Assembly: GCA_910579435.1 (NCBI GenBank)
Contig: CAJTVF010000045.1
Span: 1-19,837, forward strand
DNA from: an uncultured Oscillibacter sp.
GTDB lineage: Bacteria > Bacillota > Clostridia > Oscillospirales > Oscillospiraceae
Direction: 5' to 3'
Length of the DNA: 19,837 bases
The position numbers and the translations under genes are program-made. The stretch's first letter is position 1, and every line of letters starts with the position of its first letter. Positions 13,779 to 19,813 of the stretch are shown piece after piece. A model generated the notes under the pieces. The model did not search any database. It was given only the letters and a program-made list of their open reading frames with translations, and had not been told where the DNA came from.

Positions 13779-15128
13779 TCAGAACACGCCCTGGGCCATC
13801 ATGGCGTCGGCGACTCTCTGGAAGCCGGCGATGTTGGCGCCCGCCACCAGGTTGTATCCCAGGCCATATTTCTCGGCGGCCTCCACGCTCATGTTGTAGA
13901 TGGTGTCCATGATCTGGTGGAGCTGCTTGTCGACCTCTTCCTCGGTCCACACCAGCCGCTCGCTGTTCTGGGCCATCTCCAGGGCGCTGGTCGCCACGCC
14001 GCCGGCGTTGACGGCCTTGGACGGAGCCACGATCATGCCCTTCTGCTCCATCAGGAATTTCAGCGCGTCGTTGGTAGTGGGCATGTTCGCCACTTCAATG
14101 TAGTATTTTACCCCGTTGGCGGCAATCTGCTTGGCCTGCTCTATGTGGACGTCGTTCTGCATGGCGGAGGGCATTACCACGTCCACTTTGACGCCCCAGG
14201 GCTTCTCTCCGGCGTGGAACTCCACGCCGAACTTGTCCGCGTAGTCCTTCACCTGGTTCCGGCCGCTGTTCCGCATCTCCACCAGGTAGCCGATCTTCTC
14301 CGCCGTGGCCACGCCGTCGGGGTCGTAGACATATCCGTCCGGTCCGGACAGGGTCACCACCTTGGCCCCCAGCTCCGTGGCCTTCTTGCAGATGCCCCAG
14401 GTCACGTTGCCGAAGCCCGCGCAGGCAATGGTCTTGCCCTTCAAGTCCTCGCCCTCGTGCTTGAGCACATTCTCCAAATAGTACACCGCGCCAAAGCCCG
14501 TGGCCTCCGGCCGGATCAGGGAGCCGCCGTAGGAGAAGCCCTTGCCGGTGAGGACGCCGTTCTCGAACGCGCCCTTCAGACGGCGGTACTCGCCGTACAG
14601 ATAGCCGATCTCCTTGGCGCCCACGCCCATGTCCCCGGCGGGCACGTCCACGTCGGGCCCGATGTAGCGGTACAGGGCCTGCATGAAGCTCTGGCAGAAG
14701 CGCATGATCTCCGCGTCCGACTTCCCGGCGGGGTCGAAATCGCTGCCGCCCTTGCCGCCGCCGATGGGCAGGCCGGTGAGGCTGTTCTTGAAGACCTGCT
14801 CAAAGCCCAGGAACTTGATGATGCCGGGATACACATTCTTCTGGAACCGCAGGCCGCCCTTGTAGGGTCCGATGGCCCCGTTGAACTGGCAGCGGTAGCC
14901 GATGTTGGTGTGCCAGGTGCCGTCGTCCGCCATCCAGCAGACCCGGAAGGTGAACATCCGCTCCGGCTCCACCATGCGGGTCAGCAGGTCGGCCTTTTCA
15001 TATTCAGGGTGCTTCTCGATGACGGGCTCCAAAGAGGACAAAACCTCCTCCACCGTCTGGACAAACTCCGGCTCGTTGGCGTGCCGGGTCTTTACATGCT
15101 CGATGACACTGGAAAGATAGGCGTTCAT
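13779..15128 (-). CDS. gdhA: Glutamate dehydrogenase (probably NADP-specific)
   Basis: It interconverts 2-oxoglutarate plus ammonia and glutamate. The 449-residue hexameric-type enzyme has the substrate-binding GPYKGGLRF (Lys90) and the catalytic Lys126 in LTGLPIGGGKGGSDFDP. It also has DVPAGDMGVGAKEIGYLYG and the Rossmann turn CAGFGNVTWG. The frame is open to 15230, but the ATG at 15126-15128, behind GAGGAGGA, begins the usual N-terminus and is chosen. It is monocistronic and convergent with ruvX. NADP preference is inferred from similarity to the E. coli-type enzyme. Confidence 0.97.
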   Translation of the reverse strand: MNAYLSSVIEHVKTRHANEPEFVQTVEEVLSSLEPVIEKHPEYEKADLLTRMVEPERMFTFRVCWMADDGTWHTNIGYRCQFNGAIGPYKGGLRFQKNVYPGIIKFLGFEQVFKNSLTGLPIGGGKGGSDFDPAGKSDAEIMRFCQSFMQALYRYIGPDVDVPAGDMGVGAKEIGYLYGEYRRLKGAFENGVLTGKGFSYGGSLIRPEATGFGAVYYLENVLKHEGEDLKGKTIACAGFGNVTWGICKKATELGAKVVTLSGPDGYVYDPDGVATAEKIGYLVEMRNSGRNQVKDYADKFGVEFHAGEKPWGVKVDVVMPSAMQNDVHIEQAKQIAANGVKYYIEVANMPTTNDALKFLMEQKGMIVAPSKAVNAGGVATSALEMAQNSERLVWTEEEVDKQLHQIMDTIYNMSVEAAEKYGLGYNLVAGANIAGFQRVADAMMAQGVF

Positions 15129-15168
15129 ATAAACATCCTCCTCTAAAACATAAGGTATCCGCAAATCC

Positions 15169-15217
15169 CCCCTAGGGGTGTTGCTTTTAGTGTAACATTT
15201 ACTGCGAAAATAAACAA
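15169..15217 (-). promoter_or_regulatory. gdhA promoter with CCCCTAGGGG at the start site
   Basis: Read on the minus strand, TTGTTT (15212-15217), a 17-base spacer and TACACT (15189-15194) preceded by TGT give an extended -10 promoter. A perfect 10-bp palindrome, CCCCTAGGGG (15169-15178), lies at or just past the predicted start near 15182. That is a position where a bound repressor would block transcription. Its regulator is unknown. Confidence 0.65.
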
Positions 15218-15331
15218 GGGCCCAATCCAAAATCCGGAGAAATTTTTTTCCGATATTTCAAAAAAAGCCGGAAAACCTTTGTACATAATGTCCATAAACT
15301 CCGCCCGTGCCGGGAAAGAGACGCCGGACGC

Positions 15332-15385
15332 TTGATTTTCCCGGGAAAGCTTCTATAATAGCGGTGAAGGCCCGTCCGGGCCTTC
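15332..15385 (+). promoter_or_regulatory. Promoter with operator-like palindrome in its spacer
   Basis: TTGATT (15332-15337), a 16-base spacer and TATAAT (15354-15359). The spacer contains the perfect 12-bp palindrome TTTCCCGGGAAA (15337-15348), a typical repressor position. The transcript would start near 15366, directly at an 8-bp hairpin (15366-15373 with 15378-15385). No convincing ORF follows before the XRE gene at 15536, so it may drive that gene with a 170-base leader, or a small RNA. The rest of the gap 15218-15331 shows only poly-T/poly-A inverted sequence. Confidence 0.55.
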
Positions 15386-15474
15386 GGCTCTTGCGCCTGA
15401 TTCCTAAAAATCCGGAAACCCTTGTGCCGCAGCGGCCGCAACCAACGGTTGACAAAGTTCCACCCGCCGCGTTC

Positions 15475-15503
15475 TTGCTTTTTTCGGTAAAGCGGGCTAG
15501 CAT
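15475..15503 (+). promoter_or_regulatory. Proximal promoter of the XRE gene
   Basis: TTGCTT (15475-15480), a 17-base spacer and TAGCAT (15498-15503) lie about 35 bases before the start codon. A TTGACA at 15449-15454 has no matching -10 at normal spacing. Confidence 0.5.
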
Positions 15504-15535
15504 AAGGCCAACTCAAGAGAAAGCGAGAGGATTGC

Positions 15536-16333
15536 ATGAAGACATTTTCTGAAAAACTGCTGGAGCTCCGCCGCAGGGAGGGCCTCTCCCAGGAGCAGCT
15601 GGCGGACCGGCTGGGCGTGACCCGGCAGTCCGTCAGCAAATGGGAAAGCGGCGCGGCGGCGCCGGAGCTTACAAAGCTCGTGGCCCTGTCGGACCTGTTC
15701 TCCGTCAGCGTGGACTATCTGGTCAAGGACCGCCTGGAGGAGCCGGAGCGCCCCGCCGAGGCTCCAGCTCCCTCCACGGCGCGGCTGGAGGAGCAGGTGG
15801 AAGAAATCTCCAGTTATTTCCGGGGCTATGCCTACGACAGCAAAGCCAAACTCTTCGGCCTGCCCCTGGTTTCCATCCGCTTCCGCCTCTACGGACATCC
15901 GATGCGCGCCCGGGATGTGGCCCGGGGTGTCTTCGCCATTGGCAACATTGCCGTAGGGCTGGTTTCCTTTGGGCTTATCAGCGCAGGGCTGCTCAGCCTC
16001 GGCCTGATCTCGGCGGGTCTCCTCTCCATCGGCTGCCTGGCCTTCGGCCTGGCGGCGCTGGGGCCGGTGGCCGCCGGCCTGCTGGCCTTCGGCCCCGTGG
16101 CGCTGGGTCTCTGGTACGCCGGAGGCGTGACCGCCCTGGGCGGGAAGATCGCCGTGGGCGTGGCCGCCGTGGGAGACACCGCCGTGGGCTATGACGCGGC
16201 GGGAAACCACGTCCTCCTCTGGGGAGACGGCCTGACCCAGGCGCAGGTGGAGGCATTCCTCCTGGAGCACCATCCGAAGCTCTGGAGGCCCCTCTTAAAG
16301 CTGCTGGCCCTCTTCGGGGCGAACATCAAGTGA
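15536..16333 (+). CDS. XRE-family regulator with Gly-phased pentapeptide repeats
   Basis: A 265-residue two-part protein. Residues about 5-63 form a Cro/CI-type helix-turn-helix (LRRREGLSQEQLADRLGV, then QSVSKWESG and LSDLFSVSVDYLV). After an acidic linker, a SKAKLFGLPLVSI segment (103-114) leads into residues 131-223. There glycine recurs every fifth residue from 131 to 196, with Ala or Ser three residues after nearly every glycine and hydrophobic residues between. The phase shifts near 197-203, then four more repeats follow to 223. Similar HTH plus AIGNIAIG repeat proteins are common in Clostridia but of unknown function. The domain may be a beta-solenoid or membrane-associated. Confidence 0.8.
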   Translation: MKTFSEKLLELRRREGLSQEQLADRLGVTRQSVSKWESGAAAPELTKLVALSDLFSVSVDYLVKDRLEEPERPAEAPAPSTARLEEQVEEISSYFRGYAYDSKAKLFGLPLVSIRFRLYGHPMRARDVARGVFAIGNIAVGLVSFGLISAGLLSLGLISAGLLSIGCLAFGLAALGPVAAGLLAFGPVALGLWYAGGVTALGGKIAVGVAAVGDTAVGYDAAGNHVLLWGDGLTQAQVEAFLLEHHPKLWRPLLKLLALFGANIK

Positions 16334-16336
16334 CGA

Positions 16337-16365
16337 AACGCGTGGAGGGCAAGCCTCCACGCGTT
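16337..16365. terminator. Terminator between convergent XRE and DUF5662 genes
   Basis: A 12-bp perfect stem (16337-16348 with 16354-16365) with a 5-nt loop lies three bases after the XRE stop. It overlaps the stop codon of the convergent DUF5662 gene. The T tract is weak (AGTTCTTCC). Confidence 0.75.
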
Positions 16366-16906
16366 AGTTCTTCCCCAGGACCTCCCGGCGGACGTAGTCG
16401 AAGGCCGCGTCCTCCCCCTGGTCCCGCAGTATGACCAGAATCTTTTCCAGCAGTGCCGCCGTGCTGGGGTGAAGCAGGAGCCGCCGCCCCTTCCCCCGCT
16501 CAAAGAACTTGTAGGGATGGCTCGGGTCGAACTTCTCCCCCTGGTAGACCTTGCTGGCGGCCAGGCGGTCGCAGAACATCTCCGCCACGTACTTGGGCGG
16601 CATTTCCACGCCGCCGATGCCGCTGCCGTCCTGCTGGTAGTCGGTCCAATATTCAAAATGGTGCCGGTTCCGGCCCTTGTGGTGGAGCCAGGCGGCGCTG
16701 CAGCCCTCCTCCCGGCGCTGCTGGTCATTGGGGCTGTGGTCGCCCTGGAAGTACTTCACCCCCGCCCAAAATTCCACCGGGGAATACTTGGATAGGTCGT
16801 GGGTCAGCCCCTGCCAATAGAGCCCCAGGCGGAAGCAGTGCTTCCGCACCAGGGCGCGGTGCCGGTTTACGGTTCTCAGATGTTCCCAAATATGCAACGA
16901 TATCAT
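16364..16906 (-). CDS. DUF5662 family protein
   Basis: A 180-residue protein matching the DUF5662 pattern. It has an N-terminal HLRTVNRHRALVRKHCFRLG, then GLTHDLSKYSPVEFW with a His-Asp pair at 36-37, and SAAWLHHKGRNRHHFEYW rich in His, then PPKYVAEMFCDRLAASKVY. The clustered His and Asp residues suggest a metal-dependent HD-like hydrolase, but no activity is established. A possible extended -10 lies at 16928-16936. The Shine-Dalgarno is weak. It is monocistronic and convergent with the XRE gene. Confidence 0.82.
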   Translation of the reverse strand: MISLHIWEHLRTVNRHRALVRKHCFRLGLYWQGLTHDLSKYSPVEFWAGVKYFQGDHSPNDQQRREEGCSAAWLHHKGRNRHHFEYWTDYQQDGSGIGGVEMPPKYVAEMFCDRLAASKVYQGEKFDPSHPYKFFERGKGRRLLLHPSTAALLEKILVILRDQGEDAAFDYVRREVLGKN

Positions 16907-16927
16907 CTCGGTTCTGTCGTTTTCCTT

Positions 16928-16936
16928 ATTCTATCA
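16928..16936 (-). promoter_or_regulatory. Possible extended -10 for the DUF5662 gene
   Basis: On the minus strand TGATAGAAT fits a TGn-extended -10, about 20 bases upstream of the start codon. No -35 match is seen at normal spacing. Confidence 0.3.
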
Positions 16937-17060
16937 CACCTGCGGCAAAAAGACGAGGAAATTTTGCATGGAATCCCGCCCTCTGCGGAAACTATTTTCC
17001 GTCAGGCCCGCCAAAGGGCCGAACATTCCGGGGCAAGGCCGCCCCGGCTGGAGGGATGGA

Positions 17061-17501
17061 ATGAACGCCGCAATTTTCGGCTGCCCCGCGGAGTGGGCGC
17101 GCCTTCTGCCGCCCGGGACCCGGCGGGTCCTGCGGAGCGAGGAGCTGACGGAGCATATCTGGCCCCTGCTGGCCCTGACGCCGGGAGGCTGCCGGGCCTT
17201 GGCGGGCGGCGTCGTCGTCTGCCGCCTCCTGCTGGCTCCGGGGGACCTTCCCGCCCTTCCGGCTCAGGTCCGGGCGGAAACGGTGGTCTCCTACGGCCTC
17301 TCCCCCCGGGACAGCCTGACCCTCTCCAGCCTGGCGGAGCCGGTGCTCTGCGTCCAGCGGGCCCTTCCCCGGCCGGACGGCGTTGTCATTGACCCTCAGG
17401 AATTTCCCCTGCCGCCCCTTCCCGGCCCGGCGGAGGCCCTGCTTCCAATCCTGGGACTGCGGCTGTTGCAGATGCCGCTGACAGAGGGATGCTTTCCATG
17501 A
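17061..17501 (+). CDS. Conserved-looking hypothetical protein
   Basis: I do not recognise this 146-residue protein with confidence. The frame is open from 16968, but the ATG at 17061 is preceded by GGAGGG and starts MNAAIFGCPAEWARLL. It is very rich in Leu, Pro, Ala and Gly. It has a central VVSYGLSPRDSLTLSSL motif (about residues 74-90), then VLCVQRALPRPDGVVIDPQEFPL, which look conserved rather than random. There is no signal peptide and no clear membrane helix. The stop overlaps the promoter of the next small gene. Confidence 0.65.
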   Translation: MNAAIFGCPAEWARLLPPGTRRVLRSEELTEHIWPLLALTPGGCRALAGGVVVCRLLLAPGDLPALPAQVRAETVVSYGLSPRDSLTLSSLAEPVLCVQRALPRPDGVVIDPQEFPLPPLPGPAEALLPILGLRLLQMPLTEGCFP

Positions 17502-17507
17502 TATACT
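17478..17507 (+). promoter_or_regulatory. Promoter of the Cys-rich small membrane protein
   Basis: CTGACA (17478-17483), an 18-base spacer and TATACT (17502-17507) preceded by TGA (extended -10). A second TATAAT lies at 17514-17519 without a matching -35. The promoter overlaps the end of the upstream gene. Confidence 0.5.
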
Positions 17508-17541
17508 AAATAATATAATCATAGAAATTGGAGGTCCCGCT

Positions 17542-17721
17542 ATGGCAGTATTGGGGTGGATGCTTTTGATCGCGGCCGTCTGCGGCGCGGCCTGGCTGCA
17601 ATACACCATTCACAAACACATTCAGGGCCCCTCTCACTGCATGGGCTGTGGGAAATGCGACAAAACCGGCGTCTGTATCCTCACCGGAGAGCCGGTGGGT
17701 CCCCGGAAGAAGAAACCATAG
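17542..17721 (+). CDS. 59-aa Cys-rich single-pass membrane protein
   Basis: A 59-residue protein starting MAVLGWMLLIAAVCGAAW. One N-terminal transmembrane helix spans about residues 3-20. It is followed by HCMGCGKCDKTGVC, giving a C-x2-C-x2-C-x5-C array at Cys33, 36, 39 and 45, and a basic PRKKKP tail. GGAGGT at 17530-17535 is well spaced before the ATG. The shape recalls FeoB-associated Cys-rich membrane proteins, but no feo gene is near. The array could bind zinc or an Fe-S cluster. The last 41 bases overlap the end of tetR on the other strand. Confidence 0.7.
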   Translation: MAVLGWMLLIAAVCGAAWLQYTIHKHIQGPSHCMGCGKCDKTGVCILTGEPVGPRKKKP

Positions 17722-18319
17722 GAAAGACGCTTTTGACGGCACAGGCCAGATACGTCTTCCCCTCGTCCCGCATATCAAAGCCGCGATTGGAAAAGCACCA
17801 GGTGGCCATAATGCCCCGAACGACACTCTCCAGGTAGGTAAATACGCCGGCGGCAGAGAGACCGGTCTGTGCCTCCTCCATATGGGAGGCGATTTCCCGG
17901 TAAAGGATCCGGCTGAACGCCCGCTTTTGCAAATGCTCCGACGGCCCCGGCACACAGGCTCCCAGGTTCAGGGCATAGGCCAGGCAGGTGAGCTCATAGC
18001 CCGCGAACTCGGCAAATTCCAGCTCCAGGCTCAAAAAGCGGAACACCCGTTCCCCGCCGCTGCTGTCTGGGACGCATTTCAGGAAACCGTCATAACGGGC
18101 TTCTATGAAAGCGCCCATGTCGGAGTAATAGCTTTCCCGAATGATATCCTCCTTGGAGGCATAATGCACATAGAAGGTCCCCTTGGCAACCTCCGCCCGT
18201 TCGCAGATCTCGCTGATGGTAACGTTGGCATATCCCTTTTCCTTGATCAGCCCCACCGCCGTGGAGAAAATGTTCTCCTTGGTGGCGGCGGCTTTTTCTT
18301 TTCGGGTCCGTTTCTCCAT
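17681..18319 (-). CDS. TetR/AcrR family transcriptional regulator
   Basis: A 212-residue TetR-type repressor. The N-terminal helix-turn-helix is clear: KENIFSTAVGLIKEKGYANV, then TISEICERAEVAKGTFYVHYASKEDII (about 34-60). The C-terminal ligand domain is divergent, with SVVRGIMATWCFSNRGFDM near the end. The frame is open to 18406, but the ATG at 18319 follows GAAGGAGC and starts MEKRTRKEKAAA, so it is chosen. It is divergent from the YciI-like gene, with palindromes between them (18376-18402), so it probably represses that gene and itself. Inducer unknown. Confidence 0.92.
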   Translation of the reverse strand: MEKRTRKEKAAATKENIFSTAVGLIKEKGYANVTISEICERAEVAKGTFYVHYASKEDIIRESYYSDMGAFIEARYDGFLKCVPDSSGGERVFRFLSLELEFAEFAGYELTCLAYALNLGACVPGPSEHLQKRAFSRILYREIASHMEEAQTGLSAAGVFTYLESVVRGIMATWCFSNRGFDMRDEGKTYLACAVKSVFPMVSSSGDPPALR

Positions 18320-18346
18320 AAAATCTGCTCCTTCTGAAATCCGTTG

Positions 18347-18375
18347 TTGACAGCCGTTTCGAACCGTCTTATAAT
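18347..18375 (+). promoter_or_regulatory. Consensus promoter of the YciI-like gene
   Basis: TTGACA (18347-18352), an exact 17-base spacer and TATAAT (18370-18375) give a perfect sigma-A promoter, a good target for tight repression by the adjacent TetR protein. Confidence 0.88.
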
Positions 18376-18402
18376 AATGACCATAGTCATTGACTTCGGT
18401 CA
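18376..18402. promoter_or_regulatory. TetR-type operator (two tandem palindromes)
   Basis: AATGAC-cata-GTCATT (18376-18391) is a 16-bp palindrome directly after the -10 box. It is followed by TGAC-ttcg-GTCA (18391-18402), with the same half-sites and 4-base gap. Both cover the transcription start expected near 18382, so a bound TetR dimer would block initiation. Binding by the divergent TetR is inferred. Confidence 0.75.
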
Positions 18403-18438
18403 TCATTTATTTTACCAAAAGCAGGAGGCGCTTGCAAG

Positions 18439-18726
18439 ATGTTTTTCTTCAATTTGACCTACCGGAAGCCGCTGGAAGAAATCGAACGGCTGCTGCCGGA
18501 GCATATCCGCTATCTGGACGACTGGTATGCCCAGGGAAAATTTCTCTGCTCCGGCCGGAAAAACCCCCGCACCGGCGGAGTCATCCTGTGCGCTTGCGAA
18601 AACCGGGAAGAAGCGGAGCACATCCGGGACCAGGACCCATTTTACAAAGAAGGCGCGGCCCGGTATGAAATCATCGAGTTTCTTCCCACGAAAATGTCCG
18701 ACGGCCTTCAGGCCCTGCTGCATTGA
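18439..18726 (+). CDS. YciI family protein
   Basis: A 95-residue protein of the YCII-like ferredoxin-fold family. It opens MFFFNLTYRKPLEEIERLLPEH, followed by IRYLDDWYAQGKFLCSGRKNPRTGGVILCA and AEHIRDQDPFYKEGAARYEIIEF. YciI homologues have a conserved His-Asp pair (here His22 and Asp27/28 of HIRYLDD). Activity is known for few members, so the substrate is open. AGGAGG lies about 11 bases before the ATG. It is divergent from tetR behind an operator-bearing consensus promoter. Confidence 0.88.
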   Translation: MFFFNLTYRKPLEEIERLLPEHIRYLDDWYAQGKFLCSGRKNPRTGGVILCACENREEAEHIRDQDPFYKEGAARYEIIEFLPTKMSDGLQALLH

Positions 18727-18730
18727 GCGT

Positions 18731-19397
18731 ATGGAGATTTGCTTAGGGAAGCGCTGATTTAATCAACGTGTACAGATTTGCGCCAGAAATTTTCGCTGGA
18801 AAGGAAGAAAATTGCAGGAATCCTGGCGGATTTCAAGATTTTCTGACGCAGATCAGCGGAAATTTATGGCGTAAAGATGTGCGCGGGGATTAAATCAGTG
18901 CTTCCTTAGCTCCGGCAGGTCCGGCGGAACGGGACACCTTATACCGGCTCTTGCAGTACTCCCTTTACGAGGAAAGCGCCTATGACGGCAATCAAATCGG
19001 CGAGGACGCCTTGTTTCCCTATCCCTGGTTTGACGCCTATTTCATGGGCGGCCCGTCCCGGGAAGCCTGGCTGATCCGTTTCCGGGACGGCGGGAAGCTG
19101 CTGGGCTTTGCCATGGTGAATACCTGCCTCAAAAATGCCTCCTCCGGTCACAGCATAGCCGAATTTATGATCCTGCCCCCGTATCGGAGGCAGGGCGCGG
19201 GCCGCGCCGCCGCGCTGGCCTGCTTTCAAACGCACTCGGGAACGTGGGAGGTTTCCCCGGCCTTTGGCAGCGACGGCGCTTTCCGCTTTTGGGAGCGGAC
19301 GATTTGCGGGTACATTGGGCAAAGCCCCCGGTTTGAGAAGGATGTTTTTATTTTTTTCCGCGATTCCCCGTTGACAAACGCCGCAAATACGTTATAA
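18731..19397 (+). pseudogene. GNAT acetyltransferase gene split by an insertion in codon 6
   Basis: The 5' end (ATG at 18731, encoding MEICL) is cut by a 159-bp inverted-repeat element. After it the frame resumes as PAGPAERDTLYRLLQYSLY and runs to TAA at 19395-19397. Joining at the TTAG duplication gives one uninterrupted frame (M-E-I-C-L-A-P-A-G). The body is a GNAT N-acetyltransferase: KLLGFAMVNTC (strands around the CoA site), AEFMILPPYRRQGAGRAAA with the R-x-x-G-x-G/A pyrophosphate loop, and a terminal FEKDVFIFF strand. A TTG at 18951 could start a shortened protein lacking the first 26 residues of the reconstructed protein. The last codons overlap the T-box promoter. Activity of the current allele is doubtful. 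Confidence 0.82.
18747..18905. mobile_element. MITE-like palindromic element inserted in the GNAT gene
   Basis: Its ends are inverted repeats: GGAAGCGCTGATTTAATC on the left (18747-18764) and its near-exact complement on the right (18888-18905), one difference. They are flanked by direct TTAG repeats (18743-18746 and 18906-18909; CTTAG if one base more is counted). A second inverted segment (TTGCGCCAGAAATTTTCGCTG near 18778-18798 against the interior of the right half) makes the whole element one long imperfect hairpin. It has no coding sequence. The transposase family supplying the ends is not identified. Confidence 0.88.
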
Positions 19398-19398
19398 T
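19371..19398 (+). promoter_or_regulatory. Promoter of the T-box transcript
   Basis: TTGACA (19371-19376), a 16-base spacer and TATAAT (19393-19398). It lies in the 3' end of the acetyltransferase reading frame, and the -10 box contains its stop codon. Predicted start near 19405. Confidence 0.85.
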
Positions 19399-19404
19399 AG
19401 CTAC

Positions 19405-19644
19405 TGTTCACAACGGCAAACGCCGTGAAAAAGCCAGCCCTGCGAGACGGTTCCTCAGCGAGAGGGGGACGGTGAAAGCCCCTCGTCCACGCCGCAAGGC
19501 CGCCACTTTGGAGCGGTCCGCGAGGAGCGGAACGGCCCATCCCCGTTACCGGATGGCTCAAGATGTCCCCTTTTATCCGGGGATAATTAGGGTGGTACCG
19601 CGAAGCGCATGCTTTCGCCCCTGACATTGTCAGGGGCGTTTTTT
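19405..19644 (+). promoter_or_regulatory. T-box leader, specifier probably GCC (alanine)
   Basis: The T-box sequence TGGTACCGCG (19593-19602) sits in AGGGTGGTACCGCGAA, the antiterminator bulge that pairs with the NCCA end of uncharged tRNA. Stem I features are GCGAGAGG and a GGTG-loop hairpin (19463-19485). Counting 27 bases from GGTG, as in the B. subtilis glyQS leader recalled from memory, places the specifier at GCC (19502-19504), before ACTTTGGAGC. That would make it a tRNA-Ala sensor. GGC (Gly) two bases upstream is the main alternative. Confidence 0.88.
19616..19644 (+). terminator. T-box terminator
   Basis: A 10-bp stem (19616-19625 with 19629-19638) with a 3-base loop is followed by six T residues (19639-19644). 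It forms when the antiterminator is not stabilised by uncharged tRNA, cutting off the downstream gene. Confidence 0.92.
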
Positions 19645-19666
19645 ATTTCAAGCAGAAAGGAGCGCC

Positions 19667-19813
19667 ATGACCGTGAGGAATTTTCAGAACTACGCCTCTG
19701 AAAAATACATCGAACCGGCGTACCGCCTGGCGGAGGAAGGCATTTACCGGGGGAGAAATCCATACTGGAAGCCGGGATTCGGACAGTCTAATGGTATGAA
19801 GTCAAGTAGGTGA
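19667..19813 (+). CDS. T-box-controlled short ORF, unrecognised, possibly truncated
   Basis: The first ATG after the T-box terminator, with AAAGGAGC upstream, opens a 48-residue frame beginning MTVRNFQNYASEKYIEPAY and ending at TGA 19811-19813. The reading is well formed to about residue 40 (RGRNPYWKPGFGQS), with good codon use, then becomes AT-rich. It is not the start of alanyl-tRNA synthetase or of any synthetase I recognise. The final 48 bases are roughly one-third GC, against a much higher value before, so the gene may be interrupted by something continuing past the window. Confidence 0.45.
   Translation: MTVRNFQNYASEKYIEPAYRLAEEGIYRGRNPYWKPGFGQSNGMKSSR

Noticed and set aside
13917..15146. 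A 409-aa plus-strand open frame opposite gdhA
   Set aside because: gdhA is unmistakable; this frame is an antisense shadow.
15307..15552. An 81-aa plus-strand frame downstream of the 15332 promoter
   Set aside because: Its start precedes the predicted transcription start, it has no Shine-Dalgarno and no recognisable features.
16189..16728. A 179-aa minus-strand frame overlapping the DUF5662 gene
   Set aside because: Arg/Ser/Thr-rich shadow frame; the 16364-16906 frame matches a known family.
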